Assembly (NCBI GenBank): GCA_012516075.1 | Contig: JAAYXE010000073.1 | Coordinates: 39,572-103,571, forward strand | Source: Chloroflexota bacterium | GTDB taxonomy: Bacteria > Chloroflexota > Anaerolineae > Anaerolineales > UBA4823 | DNA: 64,000 nucleotides | Direction of reading: 5' to 3' | Shown: positions 33,492 through 42,577 of the stretch, piece after piece | Layout: each line of letters begins with the position of its first letter | Position numbering within the stretch: the stretch's first letter is position 1 | Made by a program: the position numbers and the translations under genes | The notes under the pieces: model-generated | The model's database searches: none | What the model saw: the letters and a program-made list of their open reading frames with translations, nothing else | What the model was told of the DNA's origin: nothing

Positions 33492-33698
33492 TATTTAAAA
33501 ATATCAAGTTACAATCCGCGAAATGGGGCGGAAAGATTGCACAAAAAGAGGCGAGCAGAGACGTCAATGCCCGCGAACCTGAATTATACCTTGTAGGGGA
33601 TGAAATGTCAAAGAAAGAGGAAATGAAAAAACCTCACGGCCAGAAATTAATCCTGACAAAAATGGTGGGATTAACTTCTGTCTGCAGGGTTGGGCGGC

Positions 33699-34118
33699 TC
33701 AGTTCTTTCTGGCCTCATCCACCAGTGCTGTCGGTCTGGGGAACCCCCAGCTCTCAGCCTGTGCAGCGGCTTCTCCGTCAGTCTCTTTATCCAGTTCGTA
33801 AATCCCCGGCTGTGTCCAGAGCGCATGGGCAAAGGTCCATGCGATCATGTGCTTCACCAGGTTTTCATCCAGTTTTTCAAGTTCTGATCCCCGTACCTGG
33901 ATGGTCCGGTAGGTGGGATCATAAAGGGCGACACCTTTACCACTCAACCACATGTAATCGGTAATATTCACCAGCGCTCGTTCCAGCTGGCGGCGGTCTT
34001 CACGGGGGAGGGTGTCCCAAACCTGTTCAAACCACTGGCGTACTCGTTTACTGTAAAAGTTGGCGAAGATTCTAGACCCCTGAAAGTATGATGCCATAGG
34101 TTCGTTCTCTCTAGCCAC
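33699..34118 (-). CDS. Conserved-looking protein of unknown function
   Basis: A 139-residue acidic, soluble-looking protein that I do not recognise. It has no signal peptide or membrane segment. It is mostly helical in appearance, with PREDRRQLERALVNITDYMW in the middle and a His/Trp-rich patch HMIAWTFAHALW near residue 100 that could bind a metal. The start is GTG 34118, close behind AAAGGAGAGA, or ATG 34097; both keep the body intact. It lies between the S1-domain gene (207 bp away) and lexA (250 bp away), both on the same strand, but the lexA terminator separates it from lexA. Codon use looks ordinary and there is no sign of frameshift. Confidence 0.6.
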   Translation of the reverse strand: MARENEPMASYFQGSRIFANFYSKRVRQWFEQVWDTLPREDRRQLERALVNITDYMWLSGKGVALYDPTYRTIQVRGSELEKLDENLVKHMIAWTFAHALWTQPGIYELDKETDGEAAAQAESWGFPRPTALVDEARKN

Positions 34119-34304
34119 TCTCTCCTTTTTGATACCAGTGCCGCTCTCCTCTCGCTACCCTCACATTGATTATAAACCCAGTTAAAACTGGAGACAATCC
34201 CTGCGCCTCAGAATCGACAGGATTATGGATAACGTCTCCGGGCTGCCAGGCGTTCCGGCCCACAGGGGCCGGTTATGATCACTGTGTCCTGTGAGGGGTG
34301 AGAT

Positions 34305-34339
34305 AGGAAAATCCCGGCGATCTCGCGACAGCCGGGATT
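34305..34339 (-). terminator. Rho-independent terminator of lexA
   Basis: On the minus strand a 9-bp perfect stem (AATCCCGGC and GCCGGGATT; plus-strand arms 34310-34318 and 34331-34339) with a 12-nt loop is followed by TTTTCC. It lies 30 bp after the lexA stop. Confidence 0.78.
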
Positions 34340-34368
34340 GATACACCAGATGGTTGTGGGAGCGTGAA

Positions 34369-35100
34369 TTAAACCGGAACTCCGTTCACCTGACGGATAA
34401 CCATGACCACTTTCCCCTGGATCTGGACGGTGGAAGGATCGTCAATGTAAATGGGATCCATGGTAGGGTTGGCCGGCTGCAGGCGGACACGGTCGCTTTC
34501 CCGGAAGAAATACTTCAGCGTGGTCTCGTCACGGTCATTCAACCAGACGGCGACCATCTCGCCGTTGCGGGCCTCGTGAGCCGGTTTCATGATCACAATG
34601 TCGCCATCGAAGACCATGGCGTCGATCATCGAGTCTCCCTTGACCTCCAGGGCGTACAGGTCGCTGCCGCGTTCGGGCAGCATGCTGCTGGCCACTTCGA
34701 CCATGCTCTCAGGGTCGTAGTAAGAGAAGTCGGAGGGAGGCACCGGTGCGGGGGCGCTGGCGACAATACGGCCGACGACAGGAATACGCAGCATGTCGAT
34801 CATGCTGGCTGCAGCGCTGCGGGCGGTCTGCTTCGCAGCCGTAACGGCCTTGCCGGTGATTTCAGACACGGGCTTAAGCAGACGAATGCCGCGTGAAACG
34901 CGGCTGTCGCGATCGATATAGCCCATTTCCTGGAGCTGGTCCAGGTAATAATTCACGACAGAGGTCGAGGAGATTTTTGCCTGTTCGCAAATCTCACGAA
35001 TGGATGGAGGATAGCCGTACTCTGCCTGAAATCTTTCCAGCACCTCCAGAATTTTCTTCTGCCGTTCGCTCAGTCCTTTGCTCCGTTTTCGCGCCATCAT
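34369..35100 (-). CDS. lexA: SOS repressor LexA
   Basis: A 243-residue LexA, longer than the usual about 200-residue form. The N-terminal winged helix-turn-helix is visible (PPSIREICEQAKISSTSVVN). The S24 autoprotease domain has the catalytic Ser 157 in KGDSMID and Lys 196 in TTLKYFF. The segment aligning with the self-cleavage site reads VVGRIVASAPAP, which puts the scissile bond at Ala 114-Ser 115 rather than the usual Ala-Gly. The extra length lies mainly in the linker (about residues 76-105). Two adjacent ATGs (35100, 35097) follow GAGAGGA; the second is slightly better spaced. The promoter carries a GAAC-N4-GTTC operator, so autorepression is expected. DNA-damage response regulator, cytoplasmic. 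Confidence 0.95.
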   Translation of the reverse strand: MMARKRSKGLSERQKKILEVLERFQAEYGYPPSIREICEQAKISSTSVVNYYLDQLQEMGYIDRDSRVSRGIRLLKPVSEITGKAVTAAKQTARSAAASMIDMLRIPVVGRIVASAPAPVPPSDFSYYDPESMVEVASSMLPERGSDLYALEVKGDSMIDAMVFDGDIVIMKPAHEARNGEMVAVWLNDRDETTLKYFFRESDRVRLQPANPTMDPIYIDDPSTVQIQGKVVMVIRQVNGVPV

Positions 35101-35147
35101 AGTCCTCTCGCTCCCATCGTGCCTGAAAACCGTTCATTTGTGCTATT

Positions 35148-35176
35148 AATATAGCAGAACAGGCGTTCTGTGTCAA
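35148..35176 (-). promoter_or_regulatory. lexA promoter with SOS box inside the spacer
   Basis: On the minus strand there is a -35 TTGACA (35171-35176), a 17-bp spacer (35154-35170) and a -10 TATATT (35148-35153). The spacer contains CAGAAC-GCCT-GTTCTG (35155-35170), a perfect palindrome matching the GAAC-N4-GTTC core of Gram-positive-type SOS boxes. LexA bound here would block RNA polymerase directly. Confidence 0.9.
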
Positions 35177-35322
35177 GGACTTATTTCAGTTAAAATGGAA
35201 AATGTGACGTTTTCATTCGTTATTCTGGGCTGGAATCCTGCCAGTCTTTCGATTACAATCCTTTGCGCCGCTGTGGTTGGTACTCCAGGCGGCGGTAAAC
35301 CATAGTCTCCTTGAATTCAAGC

Positions 35323-35766
35323 ATGGATTTCTACACTTCCCTCGTTTATGCCCGCTCCTGGCCCGTTGTGGGGCGCCTTGCATATCTGCTCCTCAAGCTG
35401 CTCGGGGTGGAATTTCCCCGTTCTGTGCAGGTGGGGCGCGATCTGGAACTGGCCCACGGCGGTTTCGGGGTGGTGATCCATTCACGCACCCGCATCGGGG
35501 ACCGGGTCAAAATCTACCCGGGCGTCACCCTGGGACGTGCAGATATCTACCGTCCGGCGTCGCAGTCCCGGTTTGCAGGCATTGAAGTCGGAGATGACGT
35601 GATCCTGGCTTCCGGGGCCAAAGTCCTGTGCCGGGAAGGGGTGCTGCGCATCGGAGCCGGCTCGGTGATCGGTGCAAACGCTGTGCTGCTGCAGTCAACG
35701 GGGGAGTATGAGATCTGGGCGGGAAACCCGGCGCGCTGCGTCGGTTATCGTGAGCGCAGCGTATGA
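35323..35766 (+). CDS. Hexapeptide-repeat acyltransferase (serine acetyltransferase-like)
   Basis: About 147 residues, a short LbH acyltransferase of the serine-acetyltransferase-like type. After a hydrophobic N-terminus (YARSWPVVGRLAYLLLKLLG) come the hexapeptide turns: the active-site-like LAHGGFGVVIHSRTRIGDRV, IYPGVTLGRADIYRP, IEVGDDVILASGAKV and IGAGSVIGANAVLLQ. It ends with WAGNPARCVGY. It probably O-acetylates a sugar. ATG 35323 is used; TTG 35311 would add four residues, and neither has a strong ribosome-binding site. The stop overlaps the next start as ATGA, so it is translationally coupled to the GT4 gene and heads the second glycosylation block. Confidence 0.85.
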   Translation: MDFYTSLVYARSWPVVGRLAYLLLKLLGVEFPRSVQVGRDLELAHGGFGVVIHSRTRIGDRVKIYPGVTLGRADIYRPASQSRFAGIEVGDDVILASGAKVLCREGVLRIGAGSVIGANAVLLQSTGEYEIWAGNPARCVGYRERSV

Positions 35767-36845
35767 ATCCGGCACAAACGCCCCTCGTCTGCCTGACCCC
35801 GCGCCTTTCCGGTGTGGGCGGTATGGTCTCCTTTCAGCAGAAACTGGCTGCCGGCCTGCAGAACAGGGGAATCGAGGTATGCTACGACCCGGCCGACACC
35901 CAGGCCCGTGCGCTGCTGGTCGTCGGCGGCACACGCCACCTGCGCCCCCTGCTGCAGGCCCGCCGGCGCGGCATCCCCGTCATCCAGCGCCTGGACGGGA
36001 TGAACTGGATCCACCGTGTGCAGGCCCGGCGGGGTTCCGGGCGCCTGGATGTGCGCCATTATCTGCGCGCCGAGTACGGGAACCTGATCCTTGCCCTCAT
36101 CCGCCGACGCATCGCCAGCCGCATCGTTTACCAGAGCGAATTTTCGCGCCGCTGGTGGGAACGAGTTCACGGGCCCACCCCGGTGGAGCACACCGTGATC
36201 TATAACGGCGTTAACCTGGATGATTTTACCCCCCAGGGCACCGAAACCCCGCCGGATGACCGCTGCCGCCTGCTGCTGGTCGAAGGCAGCCTGATGGGGG
36301 GCTACGAACTGGGGCTGGAGACAGCCGTGCAGCTGGCACGCCGGCTGGAAGCGCTGCTCGCAAAGGGGGATCAGGCTGCTATGCCGGTCGAACTGCTGGT
36401 GGCAGGCAGGGTGTCTGAGGCGCTGCAGAAATCATGGGAGGAACGCCTGGCACAGGCTGGGGCACCCTTTACGCTGCACTGGGCGGGTGTGGTTCCGCAC
36501 GAGAAGATCCCTGCTCTGGACCGCTCCGCGCACCTGCTGTATTCCGCCGACGTGAACGCCGCCTGTCCGAACTCGGTGGTGGAAGCGCTGGCCTGCGGCC
36601 TGCCGGTGGTGGCCTTTGACACCGGCGCCCTGCCCGAGATGGTCGCCGGCGATGCCGGCCGGATCGCCGCTTACGGGGGCGACCCCTGGCGCCTGGATCC
36701 GCCCGATGTAGACGCGCTGGTGCACGCCGCTCTGGAGATCCTGGAAAACCAGCCGCGTTTCCGCGCAGCCGCACGACAGCGCGCCGAAGAGGCCTTCGAC
36801 CTGGAGACCATGGTCGCCCGCTACGCGGAGGTGCTGCTTGGGTAA
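35763..36845 (+). CDS. Family 4 glycosyltransferase (GT-B)
   Basis: A 360-residue GT-B enzyme. The N-terminus has PLVCLTPRLSGVGGMVSFQQ with the glycine loop. The C-terminal domain has HTVIYNGVNLDDFTPQG, LLVEGSLMGGYELGLETAV, FTLHWAGVVPHEKIPALDRS and NSVVEALACGLPVVAFDTGA, the E-x7-E donor site of GT4. It starts with an ATGA overlap on the acyltransferase and its end overlaps the FkbM gene by 8 bp, so the three form a coupled unit. It acts in the cytoplasm or at the inner membrane face. The sugar donor is unknown. High-GC coding with no irregularity. Confidence 0.86.
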   Translation: MNPAQTPLVCLTPRLSGVGGMVSFQQKLAAGLQNRGIEVCYDPADTQARALLVVGGTRHLRPLLQARRRGIPVIQRLDGMNWIHRVQARRGSGRLDVRHYLRAEYGNLILALIRRRIASRIVYQSEFSRRWWERVHGPTPVEHTVIYNGVNLDDFTPQGTETPPDDRCRLLLVEGSLMGGYELGLETAVQLARRLEALLAKGDQAAMPVELLVAGRVSEALQKSWEERLAQAGAPFTLHWAGVVPHEKIPALDRSAHLLYSADVNAACPNSVVEALACGLPVVAFDTGALPEMVAGDAGRIAAYGGDPWRLDPPDVDALVHAALEILENQPRFRAAARQRAEEAFDLETMVARYAEVLLG

Positions 36846-37719
36846 CGCCCTCTCCCCGGTGATCCTGAAGCTTGCGGCTGTGGCTGCACGCCGGCTGCCG
36901 GTCTCCGTCAAGCGCGGTTTTTACCGCTTCCCTCCCTTTGCTCGTCTGATCCGCTCCATGCTCAACCGCTCTGCGCCCAGGGGGCTGACGCGTGTGGAGA
37001 TAGCCGCCGGCGGCCTGCAGGGGATCCCTATGCTGCTGGATATGCAGGCGGAGAAGGATTACTGGTTGGGGACCTATGAACCCGAACTGCAGACCGCCAT
37101 TGCAGAACTGGTGCAGCCCGGTATGGTCGCCTATGATGTGGGCGCCAATGTGGGTTATATCAGTCTGCTGCTGGCGCGCGCAGCCGGTCCCGGTGGACAG
37201 GTTTTTGCGTTTGAGGCGCTGCCGGAGAATATCGAGAGGCTGCAGGCCAACCTGGCGCTCAGCGAGCCAGGGCAGCGGGTGAGCGTGATCTATGCCGCAG
37301 TGGTCGACCAGACCCGTCCGGTGCGCTTTTTCATTGGCCCTTCCGACGATATGGGGAAAGCCGAAGGCTCGGCCGGGCGGGAGGGCGTGACATACGCCGC
37401 TGCGGTTGAGGTACCGGGTCTCAGCCTGGATGATTTCGTCTTCACCCAGGGTCACACGGCCCCGCAGGTCCTTAAGATGGACATTGAGGGAGGCGAGGTG
37501 CTGGCTCTGCCCGGTATGGAAAGGCTCTTACAGGAGGCCCATCCTGTCCTGCTGCTGGAGCTGCACGGCGGAGAGTCGGCGCAGGCGGCATGGAAGATCC
37601 TGAAGCGCTGCGGCTACCGCATCTGCCGCATGGCGCCCGGCTACCCTGAGGTCCCCAGCCTGGACGCGCTGGACTGGAAAGCCTACCTGGCTGCGTTTCC
37701 GGGAATTGCTTCGCGCTGA
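36838..37719 (+). CDS. FkbM-family SAM-dependent methyltransferase
   Basis: A 293-residue class I methyltransferase of the FkbM family, which methylates sugar or polyketide hydroxyls. SAM motif I is YDVGANVGYISLLLA, the acidic residue ending strand 2 is in VFAFEALPENIERL, and VLKMDIEGGEVLALPGM is the family-specific later motif. An N-terminal 45-residue basic segment (AARRLPVSVKRGFYRFPPF) may contact membrane or partner. TTG 36838 is the start, with GGAGG just upstream and an 8-bp overlap with the GT4 gene. It probably decorates the glycan made by the neighbouring transferases. Confidence 0.88.
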   Translation: MGNALSPVILKLAAVAARRLPVSVKRGFYRFPPFARLIRSMLNRSAPRGLTRVEIAAGGLQGIPMLLDMQAEKDYWLGTYEPELQTAIAELVQPGMVAYDVGANVGYISLLLARAAGPGGQVFAFEALPENIERLQANLALSEPGQRVSVIYAAVVDQTRPVRFFIGPSDDMGKAEGSAGREGVTYAAAVEVPGLSLDDFVFTQGHTAPQVLKMDIEGGEVLALPGMERLLQEAHPVLLLELHGGESAQAAWKILKRCGYRICRMAPGYPEVPSLDALDWKAYLAAFPGIASR

Positions 37720-37726
37720 TCCCTTC

Positions 37727-37755
37727 TTGTGAGACGGGAGTTTGCCCATTATAAT
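37727..37755 (+). promoter_or_regulatory. Promoter for a possibly leaderless GT4 mRNA
   Basis: TTGTGA (37727-37732), a 17-bp spacer and TATAAT (37750-37755), eight bases ahead of ATG 37763. Transcription would start at about 37762, making the mRNA leaderless. The spacing and the perfect -10 support it; the -35 matches four of six positions. Confidence 0.6.
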
Positions 37756-37762
37756 GACCGGG

Positions 37763-38881
37763 ATGAGTAAGTACTCTGGACGAGTGGGGCTGCAGCAGCG
37801 CGTGCTGCCGGCCTACCGGGCTGCTTTCTTTGACCGTCTCGCAGCGGCATGTACAGGGGGATTGAGCGTTTTTGCCGGCCTTCCACTTCCGGAAGAACAT
37901 GTGGCCACCACCGATAAGCTTACGGCAGCGCACTACCGGAAAGCTCAGAACCGCAATATCTTTCCGATTACTTCTGCACTGTACCAGTGCTGGCAGTCGG
38001 GTATCCTGCGCTGGCTTGATGAATGGCAGCCGCATGTGCTGATCCTGGAGGCCAATGCACGCTATCCCAGCTCGCGTCTGGCCGTACGCTGGATGCATGC
38101 CCGCGGCCGGCCGGTTCTGGGTTGGGGTTTGGGCGAGCCGCCGCTGACAGGCCCGCTGGCCGGGCTGCGGCGCTGGAACCGGCTGACGTTCCTGCGCTCG
38201 CTGGACGGGGTGATTGCTTACAGTCAGCGGGGCGCGGCAGAGTACCGGGCCCTGGGTTTTCCGCCCGAGCGGGTTTTCGTCGCGCCGAATGCGGCTGCCC
38301 CTCGCCCCACCGGATCACCGCCTGAGCGCCCGCGTAAGGAACCGGGAGAAGTCTTGCTGCTGTTTGTTGGGCGTCTGCAGCAGCGCAAGCGCCTGGATAA
38401 CCTGTTTTATGCCTGTGCAGAGCTGCCGCAGGGGCTGCAGCCGGCGGTCACGATTGTGGGCGACGGTCCGGCTCGCGCAGAATTTGAAGAGCTGGCTGCA
38501 CGCGTGTACCCCCGGGCGCGTTTTCTGGGCGAACTGCACGGCCCGCCTCTGGAAGCCTGTTTCCGGCAGGCGGACCTGTTTGTACTCCCGGGAACCGGCG
38601 GACTGGCGGTCCAGCAGGCCATGAGCCAGGCGCTTCCGGTGATCGTCGCGCAGGGAGACGGCACACAGGATGATCTCGTCCGCCCGGAGAACGGCTGGCG
38701 GGTTGCGCCTGGAGACCGTACGGCGCTGCGCGCCGCGCTCGAAGAAGCCCTTTCAGACCTGGACCGGCTGCGGCGCATGGGCCAGGAATCGTACCGGATT
38801 GTCGTGGAAGAGGTCAACCTGGAGGCTATGGTCGACGCTTTTGTCTGCGCGTTGAACCAAATCAGCACGATGTACGCCTGA
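37763..38881 (+). CDS. Family 4 glycosyltransferase (GT-B)
   Basis: About 372 residues. The N-terminal domain has RVLPAYRAAFFDRLAAACTG. The C-terminal domain has VFVAPNAAAPRPTGSPP, EVLLLFVGRLQQRKRLDNLF, VTIVGDGPARAEFEELAAR and FVLPGTGGLAVQQAMSQALP, the donor-binding region with Gln-Gln where Glu is more common. Start ATG 37763 lies directly after a promoter-like element, and upstream ATG 37754 and TTG 37742 are in the same frame. It is the first gene after FkbM with its own candidate promoter. The enzyme probably acts in the same glycan pathway; donor and acceptor unknown. Confidence 0.82.
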   Translation: MSKYSGRVGLQQRVLPAYRAAFFDRLAAACTGGLSVFAGLPLPEEHVATTDKLTAAHYRKAQNRNIFPITSALYQCWQSGILRWLDEWQPHVLILEANARYPSSRLAVRWMHARGRPVLGWGLGEPPLTGPLAGLRRWNRLTFLRSLDGVIAYSQRGAAEYRALGFPPERVFVAPNAAAPRPTGSPPERPRKEPGEVLLLFVGRLQQRKRLDNLFYACAELPQGLQPAVTIVGDGPARAEFEELAARVYPRARFLGELHGPPLEACFRQADLFVLPGTGGLAVQQAMSQALPVIVAQGDGTQDDLVRPENGWRVAPGDRTALRAALEEALSDLDRLRRMGQESYRIVVEEVNLEAMVDAFVCALNQISTMYA

Positions 38882-38928
38882 TCGCTGCAGCAGCTGGTAC
38901 GTTTTACCGGTACAGGGAGGAGACCTGA

Positions 38929-39930
38929 ATGGAAAAGAATCCGGGTATGGAGACGGAGGCCGCCGGGCAGACACTGCAGGAAAATGCCCTGGAGCGCCTG
39001 AGGAAGCTGATTGTGCGCCGGCAGGAAGGCCAGAAGCGCAGGCGCCTGCACGTCATCATCAACCCAGCAGCAGGACGGGATGAACCGATCCTGAAGACGA
39101 TGAACACCGCCATGCAGGAGGCCGATATCGATTGGGATGTCTTCCTGACCAAACAGGCCGGTGATGCCCACCGCCTGGCGCAGGAAGCGGTCCGGGCGGG
39201 GGTGGATGCCGTCGCCGTGTACGGCGGCGATGGGACCGTTATGGAGGTGGCCAGCGGGCTGATGGGATCTGGAATCCCCCTGGCCATTATTCCCGGCGGC
39301 ACGGCCAACGTTATGGCGGCGGAAGTGGGTATACCGGGCGATCTGATCAGCAGCTGCGCCCTGGCCGTTCACCCCAGCCCCTACGTGCGCGAGGTGGACA
39401 TGGGTAGGATCGGTGACCGTTATTTCCTGCTGCGGGTGGGTATGGGGCTGGAGGCGGCCATGGTTGAAGGTGCTGATCGTGAGCTCAAAGACCGCCTGGG
39501 GGTCTTTGCTTACGGGCTTTCCGCCCTGCAGGCCCTGTCCAATCCGCCGGCAGCCCATTACCGCCTGCGCCTGGATGGCGAAGAAGTGGAGGCTGAAGGG
39601 CTGACGTGCATTATTGCCAATTCGGGCGCTGTCGGGCTGCGCAGTATCTCTCTGGCGCCCAATATCTCCGTATCCGATGGCCTGCTGGATGTGATCATCC
39701 TGCGCAATGCGGACGTGGGCGCACTGCTGTCTGTAGCAGCCAGCATGGCCAGCGGGAATGAAAACCGCGAGAACCTGCTGCGCTGGCAGGCCAGACACAT
39801 CGAGGTGGAGGCCGACCCGCCGCAGACCGTGCAGGCGGATGGTGAAATCCTGGGCACGACACCGATTACCGTAGAAGTGGTCCCCGCCGCGGTACACATG
39901 ATTGCCCCGGAACCGCAGCAGAACCCATAG
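38929..39930 (+). CDS. Diacylglycerol/lipid kinase family protein (DagK_cat)
   Basis: A 333-residue protein with the diacylglycerol-kinase catalytic domain of the YegS/BmrU/DagB type. VIINPAAGRDEPI is the nucleotide loop, AVYGGDGTVMEVASGL holds the GGDGT motif, and IPGGTANVMAAEVG is the third conserved block. The C-terminal beta domain includes LDGEEVEAEGLTCIIAN. It probably phosphorylates diacylglycerol or a related lipid; such enzymes recycle lipid released during surface-polymer assembly in Gram-positives. An N-terminal charged extension of about 35 residues precedes the domain. GGGAGGAGA precedes ATG 38929. The neighbouring genes are glycosyltransferases. Confidence 0.88.
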   Translation: MEKNPGMETEAAGQTLQENALERLRKLIVRRQEGQKRRRLHVIINPAAGRDEPILKTMNTAMQEADIDWDVFLTKQAGDAHRLAQEAVRAGVDAVAVYGGDGTVMEVASGLMGSGIPLAIIPGGTANVMAAEVGIPGDLISSCALAVHPSPYVREVDMGRIGDRYFLLRVGMGLEAAMVEGADRELKDRLGVFAYGLSALQALSNPPAAHYRLRLDGEEVEAEGLTCIIANSGAVGLRSISLAPNISVSDGLLDVIILRNADVGALLSVAASMASGNENRENLLRWQARHIEVEADPPQTVQADGEILGTTPITVEVVPAAVHMIAPEPQQNP

Positions 39931-39947
39931 GAGAAACCCTCACGAAA

Positions 39948-41117
39948 ATGCGCCTGCTGTACGTTGCCGACGGCCGCTCGCCGATTGCACTCAACTGGAT
40001 CCGCTACTTTGTGGAACAGGGCCACGAAGTCCATCTGGTCTCCACCTTTCCCTGCCGGCCGGAGCTGCCCCTGGCCTCGCTGCATATCATCAGCGCCGCG
40101 CTGAGCGCGGCGAAAGCGCGTGGGAGCAGCGGCTCTGCTGGGGAGCGCCGGGGGATCTGGAGTGGAAAGCTGGCTGGTTTGCGTACCCGGGTGCGCCAGT
40201 TGATCGGGCCGCTCACGCTGCCGCAGGCCGCCCGGCGCCTGAAAGAAATCGCTGCAGCCATCCGTCCGGACCTGGTGCATGCCATGCGCATCCCCTATGA
40301 AGGGATGGTAGCGGCGGAGGCTCACCTGGATGTGCCGCTGCTGATCTCCGTCTGGGGGAACGACTTCACCCTGCATGCCCCGGCCACGCCTCTGATGGCC
40401 GCAGCCACACGCCGGGCGCTGCAGCAGGCCAGCGCGCTGCAGGCTGACTGCCGTAGAGATATCCGCCTGGCACACGCCTGGGGATTGGACCCCTCCCGGC
40501 CGGTGCTGGTCTGCCCGGGGAACGGCGGGATCCGCAGCGAGATTTTTCATCCCGGCCCTGCTGAACGGGATCCGGACCTGTTTCAGGTGATCAACCCGCG
40601 CGGCTTCCGCGCTTATGTCCGCAGCGACACGTTTTTTCAAGCCGCTGCGCTGGTGCTGAAGGAAGATCCAGCAGTCCGCTTTGTGTGTCCGGCGATGGCC
40701 AGCGAGCCCCAGGCGCAGCGCTGGGTGCAGGAACTGGGGCTTTCCGGCCGGGTAGAACTGCTTCCCGCTCAGCGTCCGGAGCAGATGGCCGCTCTGTTCC
40801 GCCGGTCCGCGGTGATGGTTTCCCCCTCGACGCACGATGGCACCCCCAACACCCTTCTGGAAGCCATGGCGTGTGGGGCGTTTCCGGTTGTAGGCGACCT
40901 GGAGCCGCTGCGCGAATGGCTCACACCGGGAATCAACGGGCTGCTGGTCGATCCTGCCAGCCCGCAGGAGCTTGCCAGCGCAGTTCTAACGGCCCGTTCG
41001 AATCCGGAGCTGCTGCGGCACGCCGCAGAAATTAACCAGCACCGGGTAGCTGAATGTGCCAGCTACCCGGTGGTGATGGAAAATGTTTCCAGTTTTTACC
41101 GCTCTCTTGTGAAATAA
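39948..41117 (+). CDS. Family 4 glycosyltransferase (GT-B)
   Basis: A 389-residue GT-B enzyme. N-terminal MRLLYVADGRSPIALNW is the first strand; the C-terminal domain contains DLFQVINPRGFRAYVRS, VRFVCPAMASEPQAQRW and the donor-binding segment TPNTLLEAMACGAFPVVGD. The substituted AFPVVGD (Val-Gly-Asp rather than Val-Ala-Ser) is typical of a subgroup of GT4. The ATG at 39948 has GGAGAAA about 13 bases upstream. It follows the lipid kinase by 17 bp and is convergent with rpoD, from which only 24 bases separate it, with no visible hairpin terminator in between. Confidence 0.86.
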   Translation: MRLLYVADGRSPIALNWIRYFVEQGHEVHLVSTFPCRPELPLASLHIISAALSAAKARGSSGSAGERRGIWSGKLAGLRTRVRQLIGPLTLPQAARRLKEIAAAIRPDLVHAMRIPYEGMVAAEAHLDVPLLISVWGNDFTLHAPATPLMAAATRRALQQASALQADCRRDIRLAHAWGLDPSRPVLVCPGNGGIRSEIFHPGPAERDPDLFQVINPRGFRAYVRSDTFFQAAALVLKEDPAVRFVCPAMASEPQAQRWVQELGLSGRVELLPAQRPEQMAALFRRSAVMVSPSTHDGTPNTLLEAMACGAFPVVGDLEPLREWLTPGINGLLVDPASPQELASAVLTARSNPELLRHAAEINQHRVAECASYPVVMENVSSFYRSLVK

Positions 41118-41141
41118 CCCGGCGGGCTGAGCGGCTGTGGG

Positions 41142-42356
<1,215 letters not shown>

Positions 42357-42410
42357 AACCTCACTTTCCGTCCGCACTATCCCCTTCTTATGCGTGCAAA
42401 CGCAACCTTT

Positions 42411-42439
42411 ATTATACCACGTATATTAAAGGAAGGCAA
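42411..42439 (-). promoter_or_regulatory. rpoD promoter
   Basis: On the minus strand TTGCCT (42434-42439), a 17-bp spacer (42417-42433) and TATAAT (42411-42416). This leaves a leader of about 50 bases before ATG 42356. Confidence 0.75.
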
Positions 42440-42521
42440 GTTTATCTGTATGAAATTATTATGAGAGCATAAAAACTTGATCCAAACTTAAAAAATCAAA
42501 CATAAAACGAAATGATGAAAG

Positions 42522-42552
42522 AAAACCAGCCGGCGCTGCGCCGGCTGGTTTT
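42522..42552. terminator. Terminator of the 2-oxo acid dehydrogenase operon
   Basis: A 14-bp perfect stem (AAAACCAGCCGGCG at 42522-42535, CGCCGGCTGGTTTT at 42539-42552) with a 3-nt loop, 25 bases past the lpdA stop. On the minus strand the stem is followed by TTTTCTTTC, a typical intrinsic terminator tail. It could act on both strands. Confidence 0.9.
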
Positions 42553-42577
42553 CTGAATAGACGAATGGAATAGCGCC

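Noticed and set aside
32601..33596. Plus-strand frame of 331 codons over the S1-domain gene
   Set aside because: The minus strand carries two unmistakable S1 domains; the plus frame has no domain and crosses a terminator.
38407..39897. Long minus-strand open frame (496 codons) across two plus-strand genes
   Set aside because: It lies opposite a GT4 gene and the lipid kinase, both with clear motifs. Its translation is rich in His, Gln and Arg with no recognisable domain, as expected for the antisense of high-GC coding sequence.
39558..40835. Minus-strand frame of 425 codons
   Set aside because: Antisense of the lipid kinase end and a GT4 gene, no family resemblance.
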